DNA of 64,000 nucleotides from Closterium sp. Naga37s-1 (lineage: Eukaryota > Streptophyta > Zygnematophyceae > Desmidiales > Closteriaceae): assembly GCA_947471745.1 (NCBI GenBank), contig CANJKZ010000010.1, positions 839,501 to 903,500 of the forward strand. The letters are read 5' to 3'. The position numbers were made by a program, and so were the translations under genes. The notes under the pieces are model-generated. The model had not been told where the DNA came from. It did not search any database and saw only the letters and a program-made list of their open reading frames with translations. Of the stretch, positions 1 through 11,822 are shown piece by piece. Every line of letters starts with the position of its first letter. Position 1 is the stretch's first letter.

Positions 1-347
1 CAGTGAACCTCGTGTGGTACTTACGCATTGTTGCCGTGGAAGGCCAACTCAGTCAGGTGCAATCTGGCTCATGCCGTGACCTGTGGGTTACATTCAGTGA
101 ACCTCGTGTGGTACTCACTCCTCATTGCCGTGCAAGGCCAGCTCAGTCAGGTCAGGTGCAATCGGACACATGACATAAACCCGTCCACATTCATTGAACC
201 TGCTCCATCAATTGAAGTGTGGCGCGTGCCTGTCTATATTCAATGAGTTGAACCCTCTTGTGGTGGTACTCACGCGTTGTTGCCATGGAAGGCCAGCTCA
301 GTGGATCCAGACTCAGAGAAAGCTGCCAGTGAAGCTGACTGGCTCCC
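1..347. repeat. Degenerate ~95-bp tandem repeat
   Basis: Two clear copies (from about 1 and from about 95) and weaker later pieces share a segment that starts with the sense CAGTGAACCTCGTGTGGTAC and ends with AGCTCAGTCAGGTGCAATC. A further part recurs near 280-300 and 425-445. No coding signal is supported; the small open frames here change with each copy. Confidence 0.6.
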
Positions 348-349
348 AC

Positions 350-413
350 TCTCCTCACTCACTCACTCACTCACTCACTCACTCACTCACTCACTCGCTC
401 GCTCACTCGCTTA
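350..413. repeat. CACT tetranucleotide microsatellite
   Basis: Uninterrupted CTCA/CACT units with a few CTCG variants near the right end. Confidence 0.85.
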
Positions 414-519
414 CTCACGCATTGTTGCCATGGAAGGCCAGCTCAGTTGATCCAGAGTCAGAGAAAGCCCAGTTGAGGCTGTTGCTGCCATTGAAACTGA
501 CTGGTACTGCCCCTCCGTC

Positions 520-925
520 CCCTTCTGATCGAGAGAACCTGCAGGCAGGAGAGGTTTGGAGGGGAAGGGAAGGGGAAAAGCCCAGATGAGGCTGCTGCTG
601 CCTTTCCGTCCCCTTCTGATCGAGAGAACCTACAGGCAGGAGAGGTTTGGAGGGGAAGGGAAGGGGAAAAGCCCAGATGAGGCTGCTGCTGCCTTTCCGT
701 CCCCTTCTGATCGAGAGAACCTACAGGCAGGAGAGGTTTGGAGGGGAAGGGAAGGGGAAAAGCCCAGATGAGGCTGCTGCTGCCTTTCCGTCCCCTTCTG
801 ATCGAGAGAACCTACAGGCAGGAGAGGTTTGGAGGGGAAGGGAAGGGGAAAAGCCCAGATGAGGCTGCTGCTGCCTTTCCGTCCCCTTCTGATCGAGAGA
901 ACCTACAGGCAGGAGAGGGTTGGAG
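520..925. repeat. 91-bp tandem repeat, about 4.3 copies
   Basis: A 91-bp unit containing GAGAACCTACAGGCAGGAG and AGGCTGCTGCTGCC repeats almost without change. The period is 3n+1, so the same short protein appears in successive frames; this shows the open frames here are by-products of the repeat and not genes. Confidence 0.9.
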
Positions 926-1275
926 GGAGGGAGAGGGGTTGAGGAGGAGAGAGGTCGGGAGGAAAAGGAGGGAGAGGAGTTGAGGAGGAGAGAAGGTGAG
1001 AGGACAAGGAAAGGGAGAGCCCAGGTGGTGATATTTCTGCCACTGAAGCAAGCTGACTTTTGAGTCGACTCAAAAGTCAGCTTGAGGAGGAGAGAGGGTG
1101 AGAGGACAGGGAGAGGGTGAGAGGACAAGGAGAGGGAACTCAAAAGTCAGCTTGAGGAGGAGAGAGGGTGAGAGGACAGGGAGAGGGAGAGCCCAGGTGG
1201 TGATGTTGCTGCCACTGAAGCAGGAGCAGGAGCTTCCCCTCCATCCATTTGGGATCGAGACAACCTGTGGGCACG
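926..1275. repeat. Purine-rich imperfect duplications around a palindrome
   Basis: A GGAGGAGAGAGG-rich segment followed by a piece reading AGCCCAGGTGGTGAT occurs twice (about 970-1048 and 1085-1220). The two copies are separated by the palindrome at 1049-1084. No gene seen. Confidence 0.7.
1049..1084. repeat. Palindrome, TCGA core, at duplication junction
   Basis: Core TTTTGAGTCGACTCAAAA at 1058-1075, extended by 9 bp of perfect inverted flank on each side (CAAGCTGAC / GTCAGCTTG). It separates two diverged copies of one segment. Confidence 0.9.
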
Positions 1276-1500
1276 AGCAGGCGGAGCAGGAGGAGCAGTA
1301 GGAGCAGGAGGAGCAAGAGGAGCAGGAGGAGCAGGAGGAGCAAGAGGAGCAGGAGGAGCAGGAGGAGCAGGAGCAGGAGGAGCAGGAGGAGCAGGAGGAG
1401 CAGGAGGAGCAAGAGGAGCAGGAGGAGCAGGAGGAGCAGGAGCAGGAGGAGCAGGAGGAGCAGGAGGAGCAGGAGGAGCATTAGGAGCAGGAGGAGCAAC
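1276..1500. repeat. GGAGCA/GCAGGA hexanucleotide array
   Basis: About 220 bp of GGAGCAGGAGGAGC-type units. Every frame is open and low in complexity (poly-Leu, Ala/Pro, Arg/Ser), so no protein is inferred. Confidence 0.9.
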
Positions 1501-1605
1501 GGGAGGCGCGGGATGAGGAGCAGGAAAGTGAGGAAAGATAGCAGCAAAACACACCAACTCAATGACACACGCATCCACCTACCATAATGAGATATACCAC
1601 TCTTT

Positions 1606-1624
1606 TCATGAGTCGACTCAAAAT
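1606..1624. repeat. Degenerate palindrome, TCGA core
   Basis: GAGTCGACTC with an intact CAAAA arm on the right only, at the junction of two diverged copies. Confidence 0.7.
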
Positions 1625-1831
1625 CACCTACCACGATGAGAATTCACCAACTCAATTATACACGCATCCACCTACCAAAACTGCGTGAATTAGTTAGGTT
1701 TTATTACAACTACTGTTTCTCCTTTGCTAAACTTTCTCCTGCTGCTCGATGGAACATGTCTACCGATCTGCAAAACGCACCAACTCAATGATACACGCAT
1801 CCACCTACGGTAATGAGATACACTACTCTTT

Positions 1832-1849
1832 TTTTGAGTCGACTAAAAA
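1832..1849. repeat. Palindrome, TCGA core
   Basis: TTTTGAGTCGACTAAAAA; one arm differs by one base. Confidence 0.8.
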
Positions 1850-1878
1850 AATCATCTACCACGATGAGAATTCACAAT

Positions 1879-1927
1879 GTGAAATAAGTGAGTTTTTGAG
1901 ACGTCTCGAAAACTCACTTAATTTCAC
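1879..1927. repeat. Long palindrome, ACGT core
   Basis: Core TTTTGAGACGTCTCGAAA at 1894-1911 with a further ~15-bp inverted flank on each side (GTGAAAT...ATTTCAC). The single mismatches in the arms suggest ageing after formation. Confidence 0.85.
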
Positions 1928-2013
1928 ATGACTCGAAAAATGATATACCAGAATTCACCATTCCCCTCACCTCGTGTCATCCACGTCACATCACCTCGTT
2001 TCACTCCACTCAC

Positions 2014-2760
2014 TTCATAATTTTGCCGCCGTTACTTCCAGCTGTCAACTCAGGCGTCCCAATCGAGAACCCATCAGAAGGCGCCACGTCAGACTGGCTG
2101 TACCCGCTGATGTAGTACGCGCCCACGCTGCTTCCCCGAAGGTTTCCGATCACGCAATCCGCGGGGTACATACGGCCGTGGTTTGCCGCCCAGCCGACGG
2201 AGAACCAACCGGACTCGGCCCCACTGGCGGGTTTGGCTTCTAGCGCGAACTGCAGGCGCGAGGCGTTGAGAGTCCAGTGCAGAAACAGACTGGGGGAGGG
2301 AGGAGGGGAAGGGGGGAAACAGGGGGGGCGGAAAGTAGGGGGTACAGGAGGGGAAGGAGGGGGGAAATGGGGGAGAGAGGGGGAGGTTGGGGGATGGGTT
2401 GGAGTCGTAAGTCTGTGGAGGAAGGGGGATAGGCAAGAGAGAAGAGAGTGAACAATGGAGGGAGAATCAGCCAAACTAGGCCCCCCTGACGGGTTTGAAT
2501 TAGGGTTTGAGTTAAAAAATCCAGGAGTGGAGGAATTGCACCGACCTGGCGCCGCATATCACGGCACTAGACTGACCGGTAACATCACCGCAATCTGAGC
2601 GGTGCTATGATTTGTTTCGTAACGTAGATTGAGTGAGCTACACGCAGCATTCGACTCACCCGTTTCCCGACAGATCTACGGAATTTGCGAAGCCTGGAAG
2701 GGACGACGGTTCGCACGACGAGGCGCGATCGACGGAGACACCGACTACCAGGAGGAGCAT
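2014..2760 (-). CDS. DOMON-domain secreted protein, 5' part (two exons)
   Basis: A minus-strand gene with exon 1 at 2760-2660 and exon 2 at 2289-2014. The intron between them has GTGAGT and a pyrimidine-rich CAG end and is in phase. Joined, the reading runs GNGLFLHWTLNAS, then GWFSVGWAANHGRMYPADCV: the HWTL strand, the GWxxxGW motif and the MxxADxxIG motif of a DOMON domain. DOMON modules bind haem or sugar in apoplastic proteins of the AIR12 / cytochrome b561-DOMON type. Met at 2760 starts a short hydrophobic stretch (MLLLVVGVSV) followed by Ser-Ser-Cys, read as a possible signal peptide; an upstream in-frame Met at 2847 would add 29 residues. A GTGAGT donor ends exon 2 at 2014, so the rest lies downstream, toward or beyond the window start. 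Whether a b561 transmembrane part follows cannot be seen. Confidence 0.72.
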
Positions 2761-3638
2761 GGCACGTGCCAGCCACGCTTCGACCGCGTGCGCCGTTGTT
2801 CTAGTCGTGGAGAGTCGCCGGGTTCGTGGTTTCGCAGATCGATCCATCGAAGGGCAATCTAGAGAAGATTATTAACGAAGCAAATTAAGAACGCGGACCG
2901 AGTCGCAGTTCATAGTTATGTAACTTTCGGCGTGTTTCCCTTTTGCAATGCAGCACTAGAATGCGCGACTCTACAGCACGCTCTAGTGAAGCCCCCTTTA
3001 CGAATACCCGGGGAATAAGGGCTCGAAACTCTACCGAGCGCTGCGCCATAGGATCGTGTGCAGCTGGCTTCATGGCTACGTATGGTGTCTACCGTGCGGA
3101 CTGAGGGTTCGACTCGGGGAAGGCGGGATCTGTTTGGATGTAGACTGCTAATTAATTGCAGGGAGGTGCATTATGCCATGCTGGTTTGGGTTAGTTGCGG
3201 GTTTAGACGGGTTTAGTGTTTACAGGTTGTGGCAGGTGAGAGAGTGACCGTTCATTTCCGCTCTGTAACCTACCGAACTGTTAAAAATTGTTTGATTGCT
3301 GAAGAACAAACAAGCATCTCACTGAGCCGCATTCGAAGTGAACTTTTTTGTATGCCCTAAAAGACATCTTGCGGTGGTGGAGCGGCTTCATCAAAGGGGG
3401 TGTGTGGCAGCGGAGGTGATGCGCGTGCAGATTGGTTCTGTAATTGGCTGTTGCCAGCGAAGCGGATGGGCATGTGCCCGTACTGTAACCACAAATGACC
3501 AAAGCGACCTGGGTCCTGAAGTCCAGAACACATGTCACAGATAACGACGGTGGTAGTTGATTGGACGGACCAAAATGGTTCACCTCGGGCGTTGGATGCA
3601 TACCACACGCAGTGGCTACTGGTCGCGTTGTGGCTACT
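2761..3638. other. Intergenic region upstream of the DOMON gene
   Basis: No coding exon, RNA gene or repeat recognised between the DOMON gene start and the Ty3 element, apart from the optional 5' extension of the DOMON reading up to 2847. It should hold the DOMON promoter; no TATA box is convincing. Confidence 0.5.
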
Positions 3639-3753
3639 TGTAAGGAAAATTCCTTTTCCTTACTTCGCATCCCTGATCAAGCGTACATCACTGTAGCACC
3701 AGAGTCAGCACCGTTACCACTCGCAACCCTCGCATCGACAATCCGCCCGCCAC
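3639..3753 (+). mobile_element. 5' LTR of the Ty3 element, left part
   Basis: Matches the first 115 bp of the 3' LTR at 17280. It is cut off where the LINE inserted; the remainder resumes at 10235. Confidence 0.95.
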
Positions 3754-4325
3754 GATTAAAGCGACGGTCAACTTTTGGCAGTGTTGGGTTCAGAAGTTTT
3801 TTTTTTTAACCAGGCTTGCCAGCGAGAAAGTGCTGGCTGGCGAAAACCAGGATTTCGTGCGGACACTTTCCATCCGCAGTAACAGTTCGCCAGGGTTCTG
3901 GGTTTTGGGTGGCAAATGTGCACCGTCGCTTTAACGGTTTCGGAATCTACATGACAAGAGGAACAAGAGGATACTAACATTGTGCTCAAATGTCGAGCAT
4001 TGTATTCTCGGGTTCATTGTCAGGCATCCCGATTTTACCGTTTGAAGCACCTAGGTTTGATATCGGGACTTTCGCTTCGGGCCTGCCATGCTCAGCTTTA
4101 CATGTTCTCAAGGGACGAGCTAAGATTCCAACGCGCGCGGCTCATATCAAGGGTCAGCCACATCACAAGGCTAACTACTACAAAAAACGGAAACCAAGGA
4201 AGAAGGCTCGGCCCAAGCGGCGAGACTTTTTGAGTCTGGTGATCAGATCAATTCTACCAGGCTTCACGGGCCCGTTCTCGACAAGGTTCTCAGGATTCAG
4301 TCCTGGTCAGAGTCATCATTGCACC

Positions 4326-5793
4326 ATGCCTCGCCTCCCGAAGAAGGCTGCTCAGCCAGGGAGCAAGGTCACGGACAAGGCTGTTCCTGAGTCCGCGTCC
4401 AAGAGCCATCACTCGGAGCCAGCGACGCCGAGGCCGATGTTGAAGGATGTGGGTGGTCCCTTCGCGGATGACACGCGGATCTCCCTTGTGAAAAAGCTGA
4501 ACGAGCTGAAGTTCCCGTCTCTGGAGAAAAGCACTGCGGATGGGGAGCACACTGCTGAGGAAGGGAAGGACAACAAAGGTGAAGTGACGCCGCCTGCTGA
4601 AGCTCCGGACGAGCCTGTGGGAATGGAGGAGGAGGAAGAAGAAGAAGACGATGGGTATCTCAGTGACGACCCGGAGGAGCGTCTTGATCCAGTGAAGGCT
4701 GGCGAGATTGCTGCGCGCGCGGGTTTCTCGCTTACGCTGCTGATCCCGATCAAGTATGAGGAAGAGGTGGAACGGACGATTGACACGGTCAAGGGCTTAT
4801 TGGCGTTATGGAAGAAGCACATGTCGGCGCACATCTTGACCACAACGAAGTGCCAGGTGCTCTTACCTGCGTGGTTGTCGAAGAAGCGCTTCGGACGGCT
4901 GCAAGTTACTTTCCAGCAGGCGTCGGACGCGAACTACGCGTGGTGTCGTAGGGTTGAGCATAAGATGCTGAACGGAGTGTGCATCACCCTGGATTGGCAG
5001 CACCCGGAGAACCCGCTTTACATCGCTGAACGCGCTGCGCATCCGGATGCGATCGAAGTGCTTCTGAAGAGTGTGCCGGCCGCCATTACACCGGAGATGA
5101 TCTACGAGTACCTGGTGAAGACGGTGCTGGAGAAGCGCGGCAGGACTCCTTTCCTGAGCGGTTCTGCCTTTCATCGGGTGGTTGACCCTGTTACAGGGGC
5201 GGACACGGACAAGGTCAGGGGGCTGGTCAAAGGCCACCCGGGGGATAAGTATCGTTGGTGGCATTTGCTGACGGATTCTGTGCATCACAAGCAGCTGCTG
5301 GTCCATTATCCGTCGCTTTCTTGTGATTTTTGCAACGGCATGCACATGACGAAATTTCATGATGATTTTGTCACCGAGTGTCAGGAGAATATCGGCAAAT
5401 GGAACCTGACGCTGGAGCGGCTGCACGCGATAAACGGTAATCGGTTGCGCACTAACCTTGTGTTTCAGGCTGTTGGGGCCCCGTTTGGGTTCGCTGACGG
5501 CCGCATTGCTTCCTGCGTGGGCAGCTGCGTCTCTACCGCTCGACGCTCGTGTGAAGAAGATCTTGCGCGATCCCGCCTTGGTGTTGGTGTCCACGGGTGG
5601 AAGTCGGGAGGATTGGTTGTGTGTCCAAGAGGCGTGTGGCAAGGCGCATGGCTCCAGCTTCACCCAGGCTGTGGAGCATGTGAAGTCGGTCCAACACTGC
5701 ACAGCGCTCTTGCAGGGGGGTTCTGCCAGCAGGAAGAGCAGGGGGAAGATGAATCTTATCCCGATCCGTAAGGAATTTGGGCTGCAGAAGTAG
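4326..5793 (+). pseudogene. LINE ORF1 protein (nucleic-acid binding), frameshifted
   Basis: Starts at the Met of MPRLPKKAAQPGSK. The N-terminal ~110 residues are basic and Ser/Pro-rich, followed by an acidic run (EEEEEEEDDGYLSDD), an RRM-like globular region, and a CDFCNGMH...C cluster near residue 340 that resembles a zinc knuckle. The open frame continues to 5771, but from about 5510 the better protein-like sequence (ALLPAWAAASLPLDARV...) lies in the +1 frame and ends at 5793, so one frameshift is inferred. The frame is also open upstream to 3990, but that part is probably leader. ORF1 proteins of this kind coat LINE RNA and act as chaperones. Confidence 0.75.
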
Positions 5794-5940
5794 AGTGCGA
5801 AGGAGCAACTGTGTTGCACTGTGACGGACCAGGAGATGGTTGGTGGGTGCAGCACATTACAAGGAAGCCGTCGGGCCGAGATTTCTCACCGAATGTGCAG
5901 GCGGTTCAGGACGTAGAAGCGTTGTTGTTGTCTCTACCCC

Positions 5941-8900
5941 GTGGATGCGAGGGGGCTTTGTACCAGTGGATTAATGGGTAACAACCGTAACATCACCCTG
6001 TGCGGGGTCAATGTCAACGGCCTCGGAAGCAACGGCAAAAGAACGGAGCACAAACAGTGGATTAAGTCAGTAGCGGATGTGGTGGTGTTGACGGACACAA
6101 GGATTAAAGAAGATCACAATTTCTTGACAGAACTTAAACCATCAGCAACGGCGGTGGTGGGAAACAGTGATAGAGCGGGAGGTATTGCGGTGCTTTCTTT
6201 TAAAGAGGAGATTAAGTTTACGGATGTAATCACGCACCCGTCCGGAAGGTTGGTGGGGGTCACGGTTACCTGCCCTCAGGCCACTTTCAGGATGGTTGCG
6301 ATGTATCTGCCGGCGCAGGCGTGCGCCAGAGGGGTCTTTTTCCGGGCCTGCCTCTCGCCTTTCGTGCAGGCGCAGCCGGTTTTACCGCACCTGGTGGTGA
6401 TAGGGGATCTGAATTTGGTGGAGGACCCGGACTTAGATCGGACGTCAAGGTCGGGGTCGGCAAATGAAAATCAACGGCTCCTGAGCTTCTGGCGCGCGGC
6501 AGACCTCAAGGATGCCTTCCGTGTGCTTCATCCGAACAAGCCTGAGTACACGTTCCGGGACAGGGCGACAAGGGCGAGCACGCGTATTGACCGGTGCCTG
6601 ACATCCTTCTCGCTGCTTGGGATGTTGACAGAAGCGGGGCATGTCAAGATACCAAGGGGATTGTCGGACCACTGGTTCGGCGTCAAGGTGGCGCTGGCGG
6701 TAGTAGAGCACGGGGATCAAGGGCCTGGAATATGGAGGATGCATGCGAGACAGGCACAAAGGATATGGGTCAGCACAGTGACGGCCCGGATACTGCACAA
6801 AGTCGGAGCGGAGGGGATGGACCTTGGGAAAAAACTGAAGCTCCTCAGTACGGGCCTGAGGGAGTACTCACGCGAAGAGCGAAAGAGGGTGAAGGCGACG
6901 ATCGTGCACCTTGAGAAGGAAGTGGAGTGCCTAAGGCACAAAGTCATGAGGCATCCGGGGGACAAGAGAGCGCAAAATAGGTTGGTGCGGAAGGAGGCGC
7001 ACCTGGAAGCCTACCTGTAGAGCTGCATGGACAGGATGCAGGTGCTGGCGGGTATCAGGGTGGAGTTAAATGGGGAGGTCCCATCACCTTACCTTTCAGC
7101 GAAGATCAAGGTGCGGAAAAAACGGACGTTGATACGGGAGGTCTCTTACCAGGGGAGAACTTACACGGGGTCGAAAGAAGTGCTGTCAACGGCAGCGGAC
7201 TATTTCAGGACGGCTTTCAGGGAAGTGCCACCGGAGGAAGAAGTGGACTGGGCGGCCTTCTCAGAAGGGGCGAAGCTTTCGGCGATGGACGCGGCGTCAC
7301 TTGCTGCGGACTGGACAGAAGCTGAGGTCAAAGAGGGGCTGGAGGGGTTACCTAAGGGGAAGTCCCCGGGACATGACGGGTTGCCGGCGGAGTTCTTCAC
7401 CCTGCATTGGGAGAGCCTGAAGGGACACGTGATGAGCTTCATTAAGGAATTTACGGAGTCGGCGAGGATGCCGGAAAGCGTCTCGACGGCTGTGACGGTT
7501 TTACTACACAAGAAGGGGGCGACGGATCAGCTTGGGAATTATCGACCCATAACATTGTTGTCGGTCATGTACAAGCTGGTCACGAAGATCATGGCGACGA
7601 GGCTGAAAAAGGTGCTGGGCAAGGTCTTGTCAGTGGAACAGCATGGCTTCTTACCGGGGAAGAGTCTGGCAGATGCGGTGTCGGTGGTGGCTGATGCAGT
7701 TGAGGCGGCTAACGGCGGCGGCGAGGACTGGCTGCTACTGCTGGTCGATTTTCAGAAAGCTTACGATACGGTCTCGCGGGCCTTCCTGTTCAGAGTCATG
7801 AAAGAGCTGGGCATGCCGGAGAACTTCGTCAACTGGACACGGGGCTTGCACGAGGAAGCGGGGACGCGGGTCATTATCAACGGATGGCTGAGCGAAAAGG
7901 TGGAGATGGACAGGGGGGTCAGGCAGGGGTGCCCCCTTGCGCCTTACCTTTTCCTTTGCGCGCTGGAGCCGCTGTGCAGAGCTACACGACGGAGGCAGTT
8001 GGGAGTGGGGCCGCCGGGGGCGGAGCCGCTCTCGTATGTCGGATACGCAGACGATACCTCCTTCCTGCTAAACGGGGGGGGGGCAGCTGAAGGAGGTGGT
8101 GGAAGTATTGGAAACTTTCGGCAAGCAGTCGGGTCTGAAAGTCAACTGCGACAAGTCGGTGGTGGTTCCCCTGGGTTGCAATAGAGGAACGACAGCGCCG
8201 CCGGACATGCCGTATAAGTGGTCGGAGAAAGAGGAGTCGGAAAGGCTCTTGGGGGTGTGGATAACGCCAAACGGGAGCGCGAGTCCATCCTGGGAAAAGG
8301 CGTACGAGAGGATTAAGGATGAGCTAAGGAAGTGGGAGACACAGTATCTCACGACGACAGCAAGGATTGCGGTGGTCAGCTGCTACGTTCTGCCCGTGTT
8401 AATGTTCCAGGCCCAGGTGTACTCACCGCCAGATGAGCTGTGGGAGAAGATCAGGAAGTTGTGCCACGCTTTTGTCTCGGCGGGGGAGGACGCGGAGGAG
8501 AAAATCTTCATCCTCTGGAGCGCCTACCTGGCGTGCCTTCCGCGGAAAGATGGGGGGCTGGGTCAGCTCGACCCGAAGCTCTGTCTAGACGGGTTGGCTG
8601 TCCGCAGAGTGGGGAAGCTCCTGCGGGAACCGGAGGGCGCAAGGCGGTGGTTAGCGGAGAAGGCGGCCGCCTTTCCGCAAGGGTGGGCCACGTTGTACGC
8701 GCACCCGTCGGCGATAAAGCAGTGGCAGCACGGTAGTGAACGGTGGAAGGCGGCGGCAAAGGTGTTCTGGAAGTCACCTTTCGCGACGCTGCCGGCACCG
8801 AGGAGCAGGTGGGAGGTGGAAGAAGAGTTTATTTGTTTTAACAGAAGCATCATGCATCGGGGGGAGAGCCCTTTCGGTCACCAGATAGGCACGGCGGCCC

Positions 8901-10088
8901 TCGTCACCACGCGCGTTCGAGACCTGCTCACGGACGGCCCAGGGGGACGAAGGGGGGTGAAGGAAGAAGAAGCGCTGACGATTGAACTAGGAAGCAAGGA
9001 GGCGGCGGTCATGGCAAGGAAAGCGTATGGGGCTATGCCGCCAGAATGGAAGAACTTGGTCGAGGAGCCGGTGTCGGCTAAAGCTGTGGTGAGAACATCG
9101 GGAGTGGTGAGATACATCCTGCACGGGCAACCGGCCAGACTCCCGTGGGCAGTGGTCGGGGTGGACGGCACGAAGGTGGTCGCGTCCAGCATGACCCTCG
9201 GTGCAGACGGGAGGATAGAGGAAAAAGCGAGGACGGAGAAGACGTGCTTCGAAGCGTGCAGGCTACAACCGATGGCTGTTCAGAAAGGAAAACTGCTTGG
9301 CCCCGTGGGAGAACCAAAAGTGAGGTTGCTGTCTCTACCAGGGCTCTTTGCTGGGGGAGAGCTGGTGCCGTTACGTGGTGTAAGGGCTGCACTAACCAAG
9401 TCGAAAGGGCGTTCTTGGAGGCAAGCGGGGTGGGAGGACATGTGGGAGAAAAAGATCGACTGGCGGAAAGTCATTGAGACCCGTGACTCAACGTGCCGAA
9501 CAAGGCGAGGGATGTCCTACTACGGGTGCACAGCATGAACCTGCAGGTTGGGGGAAGGCTGGATTTCCTCCGGAACAAGATAGCGTGTGCGCACTGTGGA
9601 GAGGAGGAAACCCTAGCACATTGCCTCTACAGTTGCCCGATCATACAACCGGTCATTGGCGCGCTTAAGCGGTCATTGCACATGCTGAACCCGGGCAGGT
9701 TGGTGGACTGTCTGGGGGACTTTCTGTTTGGCGATAAGGCACGGCGTCAGAATTTCCAGAGATGACGTTGACAGCGGTGCTGCTTAGGCAGATCTGGTTG
9801 GCGCGGTGCAATGCAGTGTGGCGCGCAGCTCCTTTCGAAAGAAAGAAGGTGGGGAGATGTGCTGTGCTGGACTTTATGACGCATGCGAGGGTGGTGCTGG
9901 CAGCAAGGGGAAGTGTGACAGCGACAGGGGAAGGGAGAAGTTTCTGGAAGACAGACAACTGGAATCACGTGGCTGCGGATGAGAGGAAGCAGCTACAGAA
10001 GATTTGCGAGGATGGTGGGCCAACAAATTGGGCGGCTCCTTTCCTCTCCATCTGGCGCAACCCGCGCACTTTCCATCAACCTCCGTAG
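5941..10088 (+). pseudogene. LINE ORF2: endonuclease, reverse transcriptase, zf-RVT
   Basis: The AP-endonuclease domain (about 5980-6700) has the opening NVNGLGS, VVIGDLNLVEDP and the closing SDHWFGV. An in-frame TAG at 7018-7020 separates it from the reverse transcriptase, which carries KSPGHDGLPAEFF, NYRPITLLSVMYKL, LLVDFQKAYDTV, GVRQGCPLAPYLF and the catalytic YADD near 8045. A ten-G run at 8074-8083 marks a frameshift into the thumb/connector region (8096-9538). A second shift near 9490 leads to the zinc-binding end, CAHCGEEETLAHCLYSC (zf-RVT), and a third near 9755 to a tail ending at 10088. The polymerase copies LINE RNA at a nicked target. Confidence 0.9.
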
Positions 10089-10234
10089 CAGGTCACAGGG
10101 GGACAGTGCGGCGCCCACGTGGCGTGGCCGAGGTCCTCCAAGAGATACAGTTACGACTGCGGATGTATCTATATTTGATAATATATTTACACCTCTAAAA
10201 CAAAAAAAACAAAACAAAAAAATCCGCCCGCCAC

Positions 10235-10461
10235 CTTCGCACATCGCACCCCGACCTCACGGCTCGGCGGGTAACCCGCTCTCCGGGCCTCCGCTTCGAC
10301 ACTTTTTCCCAACCTCAGTCCCAGGCCCGTCGCGCGACAACCACAGTCCATTACCGTTACCACTGTAGTTTCGCTATATATTCTTCGCTCAAGCCTTCGC
10401 TCATTGTACTCTTGCTTCGATAGTGCAATTCTCGTTCGTTCACTCAATTGCACTCGTAACA
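10235..10461 (+). mobile_element. 5' LTR of the Ty3 element, right part
   Basis: Continues the LTR after the LINE and its target duplication, and ends with CACTCGTAACA. With the left part it totals 342 bp, against 343 bp for the 3' LTR. Confidence 0.95.
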
Positions 10462-10463
10462 CT

Positions 10464-10477
10464 TGGTATTCAGAGCC
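10464..10477 (+). promoter_or_regulatory. Primer-binding site of the Ty3 element
   Basis: TGGTATTCAGAGCC just inside the LTR resembles the plant initiator tRNA-Met primer site TGGTATCAGAGC, with one extra base. Confidence 0.75.
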
Positions 10478-10643
10478 TACGATCTCCTCTCGGACCGCAC
10501 CCACACCTTCGCTTCCCCACTATCTCAATTTTTGGGGGGGGTAGACGTCTCTCAGCGACACAGCACCGCCGCTCGTAGTGCTCTCTCGTAAGCACGCACG
10601 ACCACGACCGAGGCTCTCGCTGAACTCGCCCGACACCCCCGCC

Positions 10644-11822
10644 ATGGCCGAATTCACGCTCGCCACATTGACGCAGGAGCAGCTCGACCGTCTGGTGCGC
10701 CAACTTGAAGATTCGGCGCTCGAAATTGGGACGCTCACGGCGGAACGTGACTCCGCGCGTCAGCAATCAACGATGAACACTCCACCGCCACCACACGCAC
10801 CGACAAATGCATCTGCACAATCAGACGAGCCGATCGTCATCTCGTCCGGCACACCAACACAAAACAACAGCGTGGGACAGCGCTCAGGCGCAGCCAGCGA
10901 TGGCGCCGCCCAGCCGATGCCTGGCATGGGAGGAAACAGGGTCGCACCAAGCCCGCGGGAGCCTCGCGAAGCCCGTCGGCACGTGGAGTTCGCGACGACA
11001 AGTGGCGAACAGACCATTATGACACCAATGACACTCAAGCCGCAACGCCCGCCCTGCTTCGACCCGAGCCAGCGTGGAGGTCCGACGGTTCAATCGTGGG
11101 TCTTCACGATGAACGTCTTCTTCGACGCGAATTACGTCGAGTCGGACGCAGCGAAGATTCGGTATGCCGTTTCGCTGCTAAGGGGCCCCGCCATGGACTG
11201 GTGGCGAGTCATCGTGACGTCGCCACGCGCCTACGAGCCACCGTCGCAAGAGGAAGGGCCCACGGGCCCAGCTGTCACCTGGAGTTCATTCTGCGAGACC
11301 GCCCAATACAGCACGTGGGATGCGTGGTGCGTAGGGCTTCGGGCACGCTTCGAGCCGATCGCGGCTTCTATTTCGGCGCGTCAGAGATTGCGCACTTGGC
11401 GGCAGCTTGGATCGGTTCAAGACTATACGAGTGGTTTTCTCGCATTATGCGAGCAAGTCGGCTACATGCACGAAGCGGAGCGGGTGGACCGTTACGTCGG
11501 AGGGCTGAAGCCGGACATCTCGCACGAAATCATGCTACGCGGGCTCTCGAACTTCAACGAGATTCTCGCGCTCGCCGAGAAAATCGACATTTTACGCCGT
11601 CCGAGACCGGGGTCCTACTATGGACATCGTCCTCGGGGACCGATCGAGCACGCCACTGTACATGCTGTTGCGACGAATGCAGCTGCCGCGTCGTTTAAGG
11701 GGCGCTGCTTTGCTTGCAACAGGCCGGGCCATCGCAAGAGCGAATGCCCAGAGGAGCTAAGGCGCCGCGGAGCAGAGCAGGGGAGGGAGTCTCCAAAGCA
11801 GGGAAACGCCAGCAGTCAGTAG
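10644..11822 (+). mobile_element. Ty3 element gag region
   Basis: Begins MAEFTLATLTQEQLDRL, has a retrotransposon gag core (WVFTMNVFFDANYVESDAAK, then WDAWCVGLRARFEP) and a CCHC knuckle CFACNRPGHRKSEC near the end. Gag forms the virus-like particle. Confidence 0.9.

Larger units (their letters stand above)
1540..1960. repeat. Threefold diverged duplication with palindromes between copies
   Basis: A segment with CACCAACTCAAT and CGCATCCACCTACC recurs at about 1550, 1645 and 1780. The copies are separated by TCGA-core palindromes at 1606-1624 (partial) and 1832-1849, and followed by a long ACGT-core palindrome at 1879-1927. The segment may lie in an intron of the DOMON gene. Confidence 0.75.
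3754..10221 (+). mobile_element. L1-like LINE retrotransposon inserted in the Ty3 5' LTR
   Basis: Bounded by a 13-bp target duplication ATCCGCCCGCCAC at 3741-3753 and 10222-10234 and ending in an A-rich tail (about 10199-10221). It has a 5' leader (3754-4325), ORF1 (from 4326), ORF2 with AP endonuclease, reverse transcriptase and C-terminal zinc finger (5941-10088), and a short 3' UTR. The size and domain order fit L1-clade LINEs of plants and green algae. ORF2 has one in-frame stop and about three frameshifts and ORF1 one frameshift, so it is probably dead, but it looks full length. It is younger than its Ty3 host. Confidence 0.93.

Noticed and set aside
1140-1634. 164-codon poly-Leu frame with possible membrane segment
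   Set aside because: It translates the GGAGCA microsatellite on the opposite strand.
3085-3130. GGGTTCGACTCGG, resembling a tRNA T-loop
   Set aside because: No matching acceptor, D or anticodon stems could be drawn around it.
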